Shown here: one piece after another, positions 34,403-43,344 of the stretch
Numbering within the stretch: the first letter of the stretch is position 1
Layout: each line of letters begins with the position of its first letter
NCBI GenBank assembly: GCA_041395325.1
Contig: JAWLAT010000002.1
Location: 124,001-188,000, forward strand
Length of the DNA: 64,000 bases
DNA from: JAWLAT01 sp041395325
GTDB taxonomy: Bacteria > Pseudomonadota > Gammaproteobacteria > Xanthomonadales > SZUA-5
Direction of reading: 5' to 3'
Position numbers and translations under genes: made by a program
Notes under the pieces: model-generated
Database searches by the model: none
What the model saw: the letters and a program-made list of their open reading frames with translations, nothing else
What the model was told of the DNA's origin: nothing

Positions 34403-34412
34403 GCTTTCGCCA

Positions 34413-35087
34413 TCAATCCATGCCAAGGCGCAACGCCATCGCCGCCGCGAACGGCGCCAGTGTCGCCAGGAACACACTCAGGGCAGCCGCCAGCAACAGG
34501 GGCGCCGCGCTGGCTCCGGTGCCGGCGATGACGGCACCACAACCGAAGATCAGCAGCGGTACGTAGAGCGGCAACACGATCAGCGCCAGCAGCATACCAC
34601 CGCGCCTCAAGGGGACGGTCAAGGCGGCGCCGACCAGCCCGATGGCGCTCATGCCCAGCGTGCAGATCCCCAGTGCCAGCAACAGTATCGGCAGCAACTC
34701 ACCCTGCAGCCGTAGCAGCAGTGCCAACAGCGGCGCGGCCAGGGTCAGGCCGATACCGTGAACCAGCCAGTAGGCCAACAGTCGCGCGGACAGATGCAAT
34801 GGCAGGGGCACCGGCGAGATCAACACATGGTCGAGCTGGCCGTCATCACGGTCCGGTCGGAACAAGCCATCGACCGACAAAAACAACGCCAGCAGCACGG
34901 CAAGGAAGGCGACCGGCGCTGCGGCGGTGGCCAGAAATGGGCCCTCTGCGCCGACGCCGATGGCAAACAGGGTGCCCACCAACAGCGCGAAGGCGAAGGG
35001 ATGCAGCAGATCGCCGCGGCGTCGCCAGGCCAGTTGCAGATCGCGTTGCAGCGCGGTGTAGAAGGCCCGCGACAGACTCAGTTCCAT
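34413..35087 (-). CDS. ccmB: Heme exporter protein CcmB
   Basis: This 224-aa ABC membrane subunit has six predicted TM helices; LISPVPLPLHLSARLLAYWLVHG is typical of CcmB. It pairs with CcmA and CcmC. Its start overlaps the ccmA stop by 10 bp. Confidence 0.94.
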   Translation of the reverse strand: MELSLSRAFYTALQRDLQLAWRRRGDLLHPFAFALLVGTLFAIGVGAEGPFLATAAAPVAFLAVLLALFLSVDGLFRPDRDDGQLDHVLISPVPLPLHLSARLLAYWLVHGIGLTLAAPLLALLLRLQGELLPILLLALGICTLGMSAIGLVGAALTVPLRRGGMLLALIVLPLYVPLLIFGCGAVIAGTGASAAPLLLAAALSVFLATLAPFAAAMALRLGMD

Positions 35088-35719
35088 GTCGGCAGTTCCA
35101 ACGCACAACGCCGCACCGGCAGCACCGCTGGCAGCTGGCCATGGCCGGTCAGCATCAGCGCGCCGCCGGCGGCCACGAACTCGGCCATCCAACCGGCCAA
35201 CAGGGTGGCCGACTCGGTGTCCAGGTTGGCGAGGGGCTCATCCAGCAGCCACAGGCGGGCAGGTCGCAGGGCCAGTCGAGCCAGCGCCGCCCGGCGGCGT
35301 TGGCCGGCGGACAGCGTGCCAGCGCGGAGCTCGCCGAAACCGGGCAAACCGACCTTCTGCAACGCCGCAGCGACACTGCAGATCGGCTGTGCGCCGCGCA
35401 GGCCCAGATCGAAGTGCAAATTCTCCGCCAGCGTGAACTCGGCCTTCATCGCCGGTTCGTGGCCCACCCAGGCGGTGTGCTGGCGCAGCCACGGCCAGGC
35501 ACCGGGCAATTGCTGGCCATCGAACTCGAAGCCTTCGTACTCGCACTCGGCCAATCCCAGCAGCGAGCGCAGCAGGCTGGTCTTGCCGGCGCCGTTGGGC
35601 CCGGTCAGCCAGATCGCTTCGCCGGCATGCAAATCGAGATCCAGCGGTGCGAACACCGGCTCACCACCGCGCAGGCTGAGGAACTGACGCAACTGCAGCA
35701 GGGGCTTGGTGCTGCTCAT
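35078..35719 (-). CDS. ccmA: Heme exporter ATP-binding protein CcmA
   Basis: This 213-aa ABC ATPase has Walker A GPNGAGKTSLL, signature LSAGQRRR and Walker B LWLLDEPLANLD. It is the first gene of the leftward ccmABCDEFGHI operon. The ATG at 35719 was chosen for family length. The divergent DUF3293 gene starts 77 bp away, so both promoters lie in this short gap. Confidence 0.94.
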   Translation of the reverse strand: MSSTKPLLQLRQFLSLRGGEPVFAPLDLDLHAGEAIWLTGPNGAGKTSLLRSLLGLAECEYEGFEFDGQQLPGAWPWLRQHTAWVGHEPAMKAEFTLAENLHFDLGLRGAQPICSVAAALQKVGLPGFGELRAGTLSAGQRRRAALARLALRPARLWLLDEPLANLDTESATLLAGWMAEFVAAGGALMLTGHGQLPAVLPVRRCALELPTWN

Positions 35720-35796
35720 GAACTCCCGGTGCGAGTCTGATGGCGGTGGCGCGAGATCGCCCGGAGGCGAGGCGAAGGGCGCGTATGCTAGCGGCA

Positions 35797-36258
35797 ATGA
35801 ACGTAATCGTCAGGCCCGTGGCGAGTCGCGAGGTCGATCTGCGGAGGGCTTTCCTCGGCAGCCGCTATCAGCTTCAACTGGCTGGAGAATGGCTGGATCT
35901 GTCGTTGGAGGAATCCAACCGGGCATTGTTGCCGTGGCTCTCGGGCGATGCCTGCTGGGCGGTGATCGGTGCGGTCAACCCCGGTGCCAGGCGCTACCCC
36001 GAGCGTCTCAACGATCGTCGCCATGCCGCCCTGCGGGCACGTTGCCGGCGTGAGGGGCTGGTGGTCTGGCCGGCGCGCGGAATGGCTGCGGATGGCAGTT
36101 GGGTCGAAGCTGCGTGGTGGCTGAGCTGCCCGGATCTGCGTGGCATCGACCACCTGGCCTGCCGCTTTGGTCAGCGGGCGGTGATCTGGGGGCGCGGTGG
36201 CGGACCAGCGCAGCTACGTGGCTATCCAGCGTTCCCTGCGGAACTGGATGCGAAATAG
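35797..36258 (+). CDS. DUF3293 domain protein
   Basis: This 153-aa protein has CWAVIGAVNPGARRYPERLNDRRHAALRARC resembling the DUF3293 core and a C-terminal RFGQRAVIWGRGGGPAQL segment. The function is unknown. The start at 35797 gives the usual length; an ATG at 35785 is possible. Its last 37 bp overlap the convergent epimerase gene. Confidence 0.7.
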   Translation: MNVIVRPVASREVDLRRAFLGSRYQLQLAGEWLDLSLEESNRALLPWLSGDACWAVIGAVNPGARRYPERLNDRRHAALRARCRREGLVVWPARGMAADGSWVEAAWWLSCPDLRGIDHLACRFGQRAVIWGRGGGPAQLRGYPAFPAELDAK

Positions 36259-37217
36259 TCCCGGCACCAGTTCACCAGTGGTGGGACACCCTGTTCCAGG
36301 CTGATGGCTGGCGCGTAGCCAAACAGCGCCCTGGCGGCACTGGTGTCGGCGTAGGTTTCCACCATGTCGCCGGCCTGCATGTCGGTGTATTCGCGGGCGA
36401 TGGGACGGCCCACGGCCTGCTCGATCAGTTCGATGAAGCGCAACAAATCGACCGGCTCGCCCCGACCCAGGTTGAGCACGCGCAGCGGCGCACCCTCATC
36501 CGAGCGTTCCGGTGGGTGCGCCAGTGCGCCCAGGATGCCGGCGACGATGTCGGTGACGTGGGTGAAGTCCCGCCGCATCTGCCCATGATTGAACACGCGG
36601 ATCGAGCGGCCATCCAGTGCCGCCCGGGTGAACAGCAGCGGCGCCATGTCCGGCCGGCCCCAGGGGCCGTATACGGTGAAGAAGCGCAGCGCCGTGGCCG
36701 GAATGCCGAACAGGTGCGCGTAGGCATGGGCCATCAGTTCATTGGCGCCCTTGGTGGCGGCGTACAGCGACACCGGGCGCTGCACCTTCTGCGATTCACG
36801 GTAGGGAATGTCGCGGGTGTCGCCGTAGATCGAACTGGTGCTGGCAAAGCACAGGTGCTCGACCGGGTGTTCCCGGCAGCCTTCCAGGATGTTGAGGAAG
36901 CCGTCGACGTTGGCGCGCAGATAGGCCCGCGGCGCCTCCAGCGAGTAGCGCACGCCAGCCTGGGCGGCCAGATGAACCACGCGTTGCGGGCGTCGCTCGG
37001 CGAACAGCGCCGACATCACCGCGGCGTCGGCCACATCGACCCGCTCGACGACGATCCCCAGCGGCGTCAACAGCGCCGCAATTCGATCGTGCTTGAGCTG
37101 CGGATCGTAGTAGTCATTGAAGCTGTCGATGGCAATGACGGACTCGCCCCGCTCGGCCAGTGCTCGGGCGGTGTAGGCACCTATGAAGCCGGCTGCGCCG
37201 GTGACGAGGGTGGTCAT
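36222..37217 (-). CDS. NAD-dependent nucleotide-sugar epimerase (UDP-glucuronate 4-epimerase-like)
   Basis: This 331-aa extended SDR has NAD-binding GAAGFIG at 7-13, the STSSIYG serine region, catalytic YAATK, and LRFFTVYGPWGRPDMAPLLF. The last two are typical of UDP-glucuronate 4-epimerases of the CapI type. Its product would supply galacturonate for surface polysaccharide. It stands alone between convergent DUF3293 and a repeat-containing gap. Confidence 0.85.
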   Translation of the reverse strand: MTTLVTGAAGFIGAYTARALAERGESVIAIDSFNDYYDPQLKHDRIAALLTPLGIVVERVDVADAAVMSALFAERRPQRVVHLAAQAGVRYSLEAPRAYLRANVDGFLNILEGCREHPVEHLCFASTSSIYGDTRDIPYRESQKVQRPVSLYAATKGANELMAHAYAHLFGIPATALRFFTVYGPWGRPDMAPLLFTRAALDGRSIRVFNHGQMRRDFTHVTDIVAGILGALAHPPERSDEGAPLRVLNLGRGEPVDLLRFIELIEQAVGRPIAREYTDMQAGDMVETYADTSAARALFGYAPAISLEQGVPPLVNWCRDYFASSSAGNAG

Positions 37218-37280
37218 GGGTGGTGCTCCGTAGCCGTCATGTCGAGGGATTCGCCTCGATTCCTGCAAGAGAGTCTGCAA

Positions 37281-37428
37281 AGGGCTGAGGGCGCAGAGTT
37301 GAGGGTTGGGCGAGCGAGTCGAATTCAACGAGTCCGCCGGCCTCGTCTCGCATTGGCGTGGTATCGCGACCGTGATTCATGTCGATCCAATGGTGCCTGT
37401 GAGCCCTCAGCCCTGGGCCCTCAGCCCT
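37281..37428. repeat. GGGCTGAGGG repeat pair in inverted orientation
   Basis: AGGGCTGAGGG at 37281-37291 is matched by inverted copies CCCTCAGCCCTGGGCCCTCAG (start 37404), ending at 37428. The layout is the same as at 23913-23988: direct copy, spacer (here about 110 bp), inverted copies. It lies between the epimerase start and the reductase stop, with no gene inside. Confidence 0.65.
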
Positions 37429-37472
37429 CGCTCCAAGTGAGGCAAGCACCATCACGCTCGCCGTCAACCAGC

Positions 37473-38204
37473 CTACCGCGACGACACATACTTCTCCCGC
37501 CGGATCCGCGGGATCGGCAGGCCGCTCTGCTTGAGCTGTTCGAAGCAGGCATCGACCATGTTGGGGTTGCCGCACAGATAGGCGATGTCGTTGGCCGGGT
37601 CCGGTGACAGCTCCAGCAACTGGTCCTGCACATAGCCACGACGATCGTCGGTCCAGCCGCTGTGGCGGTCGCTGCGTGAGAGGCAGGGCATGAAGCGGAA
37701 CCAGCTGTGCTCGCGAGCGAAGGCTTCAAAGTCCTCGGCATAAAGCAACTCGCTGCCATGACGGGCACCAAACAGCAGGCAGACCTCGATGCCACGTTCG
37801 GCGTGCGCGGCCGCCAGCATCGGCAACATGGCGCGATAGGGCGTGACGCCAGTACCGGTGCCGATCAGCAGATAGCGCCGGTTCTCGTCATTGGGCATCA
37901 GGCAAAAACGCCCGTAGGGCCCGCTGGCGTCGACGCGACCACCTTCGGGCAATGCCGACAGCAACGCGGTGGCCGCGCCCCCTTCGACATAGGACACCGC
38001 GATCTCGAACAGATCGCCGCCCGGCGCATTGGCGACGGAGTAACTGCGCTTGCCGGGCTTGCCGTCGATGGGGAAATGGATCTGCAGAAACTGCCCGGGG
38101 ATGTAGGGCAGCGCTTCGTCGTCAGGGCGTGCGAAGGCCAGATGGCGCACCGTCGGTGCCAGCATGCGGCTGGCCCGCAGTTCGAGCTGAAATTGTTGGG
38201 GCAT
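37473..38204 (-). CDS. Ferredoxin/flavodoxin-NADP reductase-type flavoprotein
   Basis: This 243-aa FNR-like protein has the FAD motif RSYSVAN and NAD(P) motif GTGTGVTPYRAM, ending with the aromatic YVSSR. LCGNPNMVDACFEQL is typical of NAD(P)H-flavin or ferredoxin reductases. It has no [2Fe-2S] domain, so it should pass electrons to or from a separate carrier. The ATG at 38204 is preferred; a GTG ten codons earlier (38234) is possible. Confidence 0.82.
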   Translation of the reverse strand: MPQQFQLELRASRMLAPTVRHLAFARPDDEALPYIPGQFLQIHFPIDGKPGKRSYSVANAPGGDLFEIAVSYVEGGAATALLSALPEGGRVDASGPYGRFCLMPNDENRRYLLIGTGTGVTPYRAMLPMLAAAHAERGIEVCLLFGARHGSELLYAEDFEAFAREHSWFRFMPCLSRSDRHSGWTDDRRGYVQDQLLELSPDPANDIAYLCGNPNMVDACFEQLKQSGLPIPRIRREKYVSSR

Positions 38205-38344
38205 CAGGACAAAGGGCTCGCCTTGCGGCGACACCTGTGCAATCGAAAAGGGCGCCTATACTACGCGACCGCGCCAGCCGCACGGCACCCGGCGCACTCC
38301 GGCTTGCTGTGACAGTGAGCCGCCAGCTTCGAGGACTCCGCAAC

Positions 38345-39274
38345 ATGACCACGCCCAAGGCACTGGCACTGCAGGCCAGTGAGCTGCGCAAGGTTTACGA
38401 CAATGGCGTCGAGGCGCTGAAAGGCGTTTCGCTGGACGTCGCCGAGGGTGACTTCTTTGCGTTGCTCGGTCCCAACGGTGCCGGCAAATCGACCCTGATC
38501 GGCATCGTCTCCTCGCTGGTCAATCTGGGCCAGGGCGAGGTCCGGGTCTTCGGCCACGACCTGCGCACCGAGCGCTGGGCGGTCAAGTCGGCGATCGGGC
38601 TGGTGCCACAGGAGTTCAACTTCAATCAGTTCGAGAAACCCATCGACATCGTGGTCAATCAGGCCGGCTTCTATGGCGTGCCCCGGCGTGTCGCCCAGCA
38701 GCGGGCCGAGAAATACCTCAAGGCATTGAGTCTGTGGGACAAGCGGGAAGCCGTCAGCCGGACGTTGTCGGGCGGCATGAAGCGTCGGCTGATGATCGCC
38801 CGGGCAATGGTGCACGAGCCCCGGCTGCTGATCCTGGATGAACCAACGGCCGGCGTGGATATCGAAATCCGGCGCTCGATGTGGGCCTTCCTGCGCGAAC
38901 TCAATGCCCAGGGCACCACGGTGATCCTGACCACGCACTATCTGGAAGAGGCCGAAAGTCTGTGCCGCAACGTCGCCATCATCGACCATGGCCAGATCAT
39001 CGAACGCTCCTCGACCAAGGCGCTGCTGGCCAAGCTGGACCGTGAGGTGTTCGTGTTTGATCTGGTCGAGCCACTGGCGGAGGCACCTTCCGTGGAGGGC
39101 TACGCCATCACTCGCGTTGATGAAACGACGCTGGAGGTGGATCTGCCCCGCGGCAGCGCGCTGAATCGCTTGTTCGCCGGGCTGGATCGGGCAGGTGTGC
39201 AAGTGGCCTCGATGCGCAACAAGAGCAACCGACTCGAGGAACTGTTCGTGCGCCTGACGGGGAAGGCAGCCTGA
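38345..39274 (+). CDS. ABC-2 exporter ATP-binding protein (YadG-like)
   Basis: This 309-aa ATPase has Walker A LLGPNGAGKSTL, signature TLSGGMKRRL, Walker B LLILDEPTAGVD and a switch His in TTHYLEEAE. A C-terminal 90-residue extension is like YadG/NodI-type proteins. With the downstream permease it forms an exporter of unknown substrate. A TATACT hexamer at 38257-38262 could be its -10 element, but the -35 is weak. Confidence 0.88.
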   Translation: MTTPKALALQASELRKVYDNGVEALKGVSLDVAEGDFFALLGPNGAGKSTLIGIVSSLVNLGQGEVRVFGHDLRTERWAVKSAIGLVPQEFNFNQFEKPIDIVVNQAGFYGVPRRVAQQRAEKYLKALSLWDKREAVSRTLSGGMKRRLMIARAMVHEPRLLILDEPTAGVDIEIRRSMWAFLRELNAQGTTVILTTHYLEEAESLCRNVAIIDHGQIIERSSTKALLAKLDREVFVFDLVEPLAEAPSVEGYAITRVDETTLEVDLPRGSALNRLFAGLDRAGVQVASMRNKSNRLEELFVRLTGKAA

Positions 39275-39409
39275 GGGCCGTTCCAGTCGCCCGTTCCTGT
39301 TTCAGTGGAAGAGCATGCAGTTTCAAACCCTCCGTCAGATCCCATCGCGCCTGCAGACGCATGCATTTCGCCGGCCCCTTGATCTGACTACTGGCTATCT
39401 GGAGAAGCC

Positions 39410-40171
39410 ATGTACTTGACCGCGTTTCTGACCATCGTCCGCCGCGAGATCGTGCGGATTCTGCGCATCTGGGGACAGACGCTGGTGCCGCCAGCGATCA
39501 CGATGACGCTGTACTTCGTCATCTTCGGCAACCTGGTGGGCAGCCGCATCGGCGAGATGGGTGGCTATCGCTACATGGAGTTCATCGTGCCCGGGCTGAT
39601 CATGATGAGCGTGATCACCAACGCCTACGCCAATGTGGTCAGCTCCTTTTTTGGCAGCAAGTTCGGCCGCTATGTGGAAGAACTGCTGGTGGCGCCGGCC
39701 TCGTCCTGGGTGGTGCTGGCCGGCTATGTCACCGGCGGGGTGGCGCGCGGGGTCATGGTTGGTGCCATCGTCATGGTCGTGGCACTGCTGTTCGCCGACT
39801 TGCCCGTGCAGCATCCGGGGCTGACCGTGCTGACCCTGCTGCTGACCGCCATCGTGTTTGCGCTCGCCGGGTTCATCAATGCGGTGTTCGCCCGCAAGTT
39901 CGATGACATCTCGATCGTGCCCACCTTCATTCTGACCCCACTGACCTATCTGGGCGGCGTGTTCTATTCGGTCAGCCTGCTGCCCGAGTTCTGGCAGAAG
40001 GTCTCGCTGGCCAACCCGATCCTCTACATGGTCAACGCCTTCCGTTACGGCATTCTTGGCGTTTCGGATGTGCCGGTCGGTGCGTCGCTGGGCATGATCG
40101 CCGGATTCGCCGTCGTTCTGGCGCTGGTGGCCTGGCAACTGCTGGAGCGAGGGATCGGCTTGCGGAGCTGA
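39410..40171 (+). CDS. ABC-2 exporter permease (YadH-like)
   Basis: This 253-aa protein has six TM helices of the ABC-2 family; MEFIVPGLIMMSVITNAYANV and PLTYLGGVFYSVSLLPEFWQ are characteristic of YadH. It partners the upstream ATPase, 135 bp away. Substrate is not predictable. Confidence 0.88.
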   Translation: MYLTAFLTIVRREIVRILRIWGQTLVPPAITMTLYFVIFGNLVGSRIGEMGGYRYMEFIVPGLIMMSVITNAYANVVSSFFGSKFGRYVEELLVAPASSWVVLAGYVTGGVARGVMVGAIVMVVALLFADLPVQHPGLTVLTLLLTAIVFALAGFINAVFARKFDDISIVPTFILTPLTYLGGVFYSVSLLPEFWQKVSLANPILYMVNAFRYGILGVSDVPVGASLGMIAGFAVVLALVAWQLLERGIGLRS

Positions 40172-40186
40172 TGATCGCGAGGGATC

Positions 40187-40217
40187 AGGGTTCGGGGCTG
40201 AGGGGTCAGGGATCGAG
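40187..40217. repeat. GGGGCTGAGGGG member of the dispersed intergenic repeat family
   Basis: CAGGGTTCGGGGCTGAGGGG (start 40187) followed by TCAGGGATCGAG matches the repeats at 23913 and 37281. No inverted partner was seen in the gap before the SDR gene. Confidence 0.6.
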
Positions 40218-40367
40218 TCGCTGCGAGAATATGAGACCCGCTGGCTGGCTTGAGTGCCTCATTTGCCAAAGAATCTGGGATGCGAGAACGCCAGTCTTCA
40301 GCACTCAGCCAGTTCATCCCACGATCAATGCACGTAGGCTAAAAAACGCCCAAACCGAGGCTCCCCA

Positions 40368-41141
40368 ATGATGCAACGATGGCGACTCGACGGACAGACG
40401 GCACTGGTCTGTGGTGCCAGTCAGGGCATCGGGGCGGCCACGGCGCGGGAATTGGCTGCTTTGGGGGCGGATCTGTTGCTGGTGGCGCGCGATGAAACGG
40501 TGCTGACGCAGTTTCAGGACGAACTGGAGAGCGAGTATCCGCAGCGCCAGGTGCGGGTATTGGCGGCCGATCTGGCCGATGCCGAGGATCGGCTGGCCCT
40601 GTTCGACTGGATCAGCGACCTGAGCGCCCAGGTGCATCTGCTGATCAACAATGTCGGGGGTAATGTCACGCGGCCGGCGCTGGACTACGCGCTGGAGGAG
40701 GTTAGGGGCCTCATCGAACTGAACCTGCTCAGTGCTTTCGAGATCTGTCGATTGGCGCACCCATTGCTGTCGGAACATGGACAGGCGGCGATCGTCAATG
40801 TCGGCTCGGTGTCGGGAATCACACATGTGCGCTCGGGCGCGCCTTATGGCATGACCAAGGCCGCGCTGCAGCAACTGACCCGCAACCTGGCCTGCGAATG
40901 GGCGGCCGATGGCATCCGGGTCAACGCCGTGGCGCCGTGGTACATCCGCACCCGTCGCACTGAAGCGCCGCTGGCTGATCCAGCCTATCTGGAGGCCGTG
41001 CTGGAGCGCACCCCGGCAGATCGAATCGGTGAGCCGCACGAGGTGGCTGCCGCCATCGCCTTTCTCTGTTTGCCAGCGGCCAGTTACATCAGCGGTGAGT
41101 GCATCGCGGTGGATGGCGGTTTCCTGCGCTACGGCTTCTGA
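40368..41141 (+). CDS. Short-chain dehydrogenase (tropinone reductase-like)
   Basis: This 257-aa classical SDR has cofactor motif GASQGIG at 16-22, INNVGG, and the catalytic Ser/Tyr/Lys in NVGSVSG and PYGMTKAALQQL. APWYIRTRRTEAPL resembles tropinone reductase-like bacterial SDRs. Substrate unknown. It may be co-transcribed with the short ORF that follows 10 bp later. Confidence 0.88.
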   Translation: MMQRWRLDGQTALVCGASQGIGAATARELAALGADLLLVARDETVLTQFQDELESEYPQRQVRVLAADLADAEDRLALFDWISDLSAQVHLLINNVGGNVTRPALDYALEEVRGLIELNLLSAFEICRLAHPLLSEHGQAAIVNVGSVSGITHVRSGAPYGMTKAALQQLTRNLACEWAADGIRVNAVAPWYIRTRRTEAPLADPAYLEAVLERTPADRIGEPHEVAAAIAFLCLPAASYISGECIAVDGGFLRYGF

Positions 41142-41151
41142 GGATGACGGT

Positions 41152-41487
41152 TTGAGCGTTCGGCCTTCGGACTATCGGATGCGCGCCGTTGATGCGCAGG
41201 CCCTGGTTCGGGTGATTCGTACCGTGCAATTGGCGCGACTGGCCCGTCGTCGCCATCTGGGCTGGCGTTTGCTGGGGGCGCCGCTGATGGCCTGTCGCGC
41301 CTTGTGGGCCTCATGGTTGAGCGTGTGTCTGTTTCATCGCTATCGCGACGAAGCCTTCAAGACCCTGTTCACCGGCGCGGTTGTGGCCCGACATTCCTTG
41401 CTGATCAAGGTACGCGGCCAGCAGGCCACAGTCAGTGCCGTCGATGGGCCCGAAGAGCCAGAACGACTGTCTGAGCGGCGATCCTGA
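41152..41487 (+). CDS. Possible small membrane-associated protein
   Basis: This 111-aa frame starts with TTG after a GAGGA at 41140-41144. It has a basic N-terminus (ALVRVIRTVQLARLARRRHLG), a hydrophobic stretch (LMACRALWASWLSVCLF) and a polar tail. No family was recognised. It fills the gap between the SDR and the acyl-CoA dehydrogenase promoter, but may be non-coding. Confidence 0.35.
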   Translation: MSVRPSDYRMRAVDAQALVRVIRTVQLARLARRRHLGWRLLGAPLMACRALWASWLSVCLFHRYRDEAFKTLFTGAVVARHSLLIKVRGQQATVSAVDGPEEPERLSERRS

Positions 41488-41518
41488 TTGACCATACGCA
41501 AGCGTACGGGCGTATGCT
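41488..41518 (+). promoter_or_regulatory. Promoter with overlapping palindromic operator ahead of the acyl-CoA dehydrogenase gene
   Basis: TTGACC (41488-41493) and TATGCT (41513-41518) are promoter-like hexamers 19 bp apart. Between and over them is the inverted repeat CATACGC-N10-GCGTATG (41493-41516). A palindrome of this size over a promoter is what TetR-family fatty-acid-degradation repressors such as PsrA bind. The regulator itself is not in the window. Confidence 0.5.
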
Positions 41519-41547
41519 TCGCTGCAAGTCATCACCGGAGCCTTGTC

Positions 41548-43326
41548 ATGTCGACCCAGGACGCGCCCAGTCAAAGCCCCGCTGCGGCGGCACCGGCCTT
41601 GCGCCGCGAATTGTCGGTGGCGAAGAACCTGTTCTTTGGCGAGATTCTCGAAGAGAACCTCTTTCCCTATCCGCAGATGCCGGCGCGGGATCGCGAATTG
41701 CTGGGGATGATGACCGAGGCCATCGATGATTTCCTCGCCGGCAATCGCGAGCAGATCGATGCGATGGATCGCGCTGGCGACATGCCGGCGGAGTTTCTGC
41801 AATCGCTGCGCGAGATGGGTCTGTTCGGCCTGATCATCGGCGAGGATTTCGGCGGCATGGCGTTGTCCAATGCGGCCTATGCGCGGGTGCTGGGACAGAC
41901 CAGCCAGCACGACAGTTCAGTCTCTGTCACGGTCGGCGCGCATTCCTCGATCGGCATGAAAGGGTTGCTGCTGTTCGGCAATGACGAACAGAAGGCGCGC
42001 TATCTGCCGTCGTTGGCCAGTGGTGAGCTGATTGCCGCCTTCTGCCTGACCGAATCCGGTGCCGGTTCCGATGCGGCCGCCTTGCGCTGCAAGGCCGAGC
42101 GCCAGGCCGACGGCAGCTGGCTGCTCAATGGCGAGAAGATCTGGATCAGCAACGGTGGCTTCGCGGGCCTCTACACGGTATTTGCCCGGACCGATGGTCC
42201 CGAGGGCAAGCTCAGCGCATTCCTGGTCGAGGCGGGCTGGAACGGCGTCAGCCACGGTCCGCATGAGGACAAACTCGGCATTCGCGCGTCCTCCACCACC
42301 ACGGTGGCCTTTTCCGATGTCCGAGTCCCGGCAGAGAACCTGCTTGGCGAGGTCGGCAAGGGTTTCAAGGTGGCGATGGCCATCCTCAACAACGGACGCA
42401 CCGGCCTGGGTGGCGGGGCGGTCGGCGGCATGAAAGCCTTGATCCGGTTGGCCACCGCGCAGGCCAAGGACCGCAAGCAGTTCGACCGGCCCATTGCCGA
42501 GTTCGGGCTGGTGCGCGAGAAGATCGCGCAGATGGCGATCGACTGTTTCGCTGCCGAAAGCGCCGTCTGGATGGTGGCGCACTACATCGATTCCGATTGC
42601 GATGACTACTCGGTCGAAGCTGCGATCAGCAAGGTATTTGCCAGCGAGGCGGTGCAGCGTGCCGCCCACGAGGCCCTGCAGATTGCCGCCGGCAATGGCT
42701 TCATGCGCGAGTTTCCCTACGAGAAGATCGTTCGCGACACGCGCATTCTGAGCATCTTCGAGGGCACCAACGAGATCCTGCGCCTGTACATCGCGCTATC
42801 GGGCCTGAAGGATGTCGGCAATTCACTGAGCGAACTGAAGAAATCGGCCAGCGAAATCTTCAATGACCCGATCAAGGGTTTTGGCGTGCTCAGCGGCTAT
42901 GTGGGCAAGCGCCTGCGCGAGAGCACCGGCTTCGGCACCGACCGCATCGTCAGCCAGTTGCCGCCGCGACTGCGGCCCTGTGCGGCGATCTATGAGAAGT
43001 ATGTGGTCGAGTTGTCCAAGGCCAGCGATGCCTTGCTGCGCCTGCACGGCAAGAAGATCGCCGACGAGCAGTACCAGCTCAAGCGGCTGGCCGATGTGGC
43101 GATCGATCTGTTCGTGGGTCTGGCCACGCTGGCTCGCGCCGATGCCATCGCCCGCGAGGGCGAGCATGGCGACGAGGCGATCCGCATCGCCGTGCTGTTC
43201 GCCCAGCAGGCCAAGCGCCGCATGGCGGGCAATATCCGCGGACTGCTGCGCAATGAAGACGATGAGCGCGACGCATTGGCCGGCTTTGTACTGGGGGAGG
43301 GCCGCTTCGTCTGGGACGTGATCTGA
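41548..43326 (+). CDS. Acyl-CoA dehydrogenase, VLCAD/ACAD9-like
   Basis: This 592-aa acyl-CoA dehydrogenase has LTESGAGSD (167-175), WISNGG, and the catalytic Glu405 in IFEGTNEILRL. The extra C-terminal domain of about 170 residues is what separates VLCAD/ACAD9-type enzymes from short- and medium-chain forms. It should start beta-oxidation of long-chain acyl-CoA, often membrane-associated. Start MSTQDAPS (41548); the earlier TTG at 41488 lies in the promoter. Confidence 0.92.
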   Translation: MSTQDAPSQSPAAAAPALRRELSVAKNLFFGEILEENLFPYPQMPARDRELLGMMTEAIDDFLAGNREQIDAMDRAGDMPAEFLQSLREMGLFGLIIGEDFGGMALSNAAYARVLGQTSQHDSSVSVTVGAHSSIGMKGLLLFGNDEQKARYLPSLASGELIAAFCLTESGAGSDAAALRCKAERQADGSWLLNGEKIWISNGGFAGLYTVFARTDGPEGKLSAFLVEAGWNGVSHGPHEDKLGIRASSTTTVAFSDVRVPAENLLGEVGKGFKVAMAILNNGRTGLGGGAVGGMKALIRLATAQAKDRKQFDRPIAEFGLVREKIAQMAIDCFAAESAVWMVAHYIDSDCDDYSVEAAISKVFASEAVQRAAHEALQIAAGNGFMREFPYEKIVRDTRILSIFEGTNEILRLYIALSGLKDVGNSLSELKKSASEIFNDPIKGFGVLSGYVGKRLRESTGFGTDRIVSQLPPRLRPCAAIYEKYVVELSKASDALLRLHGKKIADEQYQLKRLADVAIDLFVGLATLARADAIAREGEHGDEAIRIAVLFAQQAKRRMAGNIRGLLRNEDDERDALAGFVLGEGRFVWDVI

Positions 43327-43344
43327 GCGTCAACCCGGCGCTCT

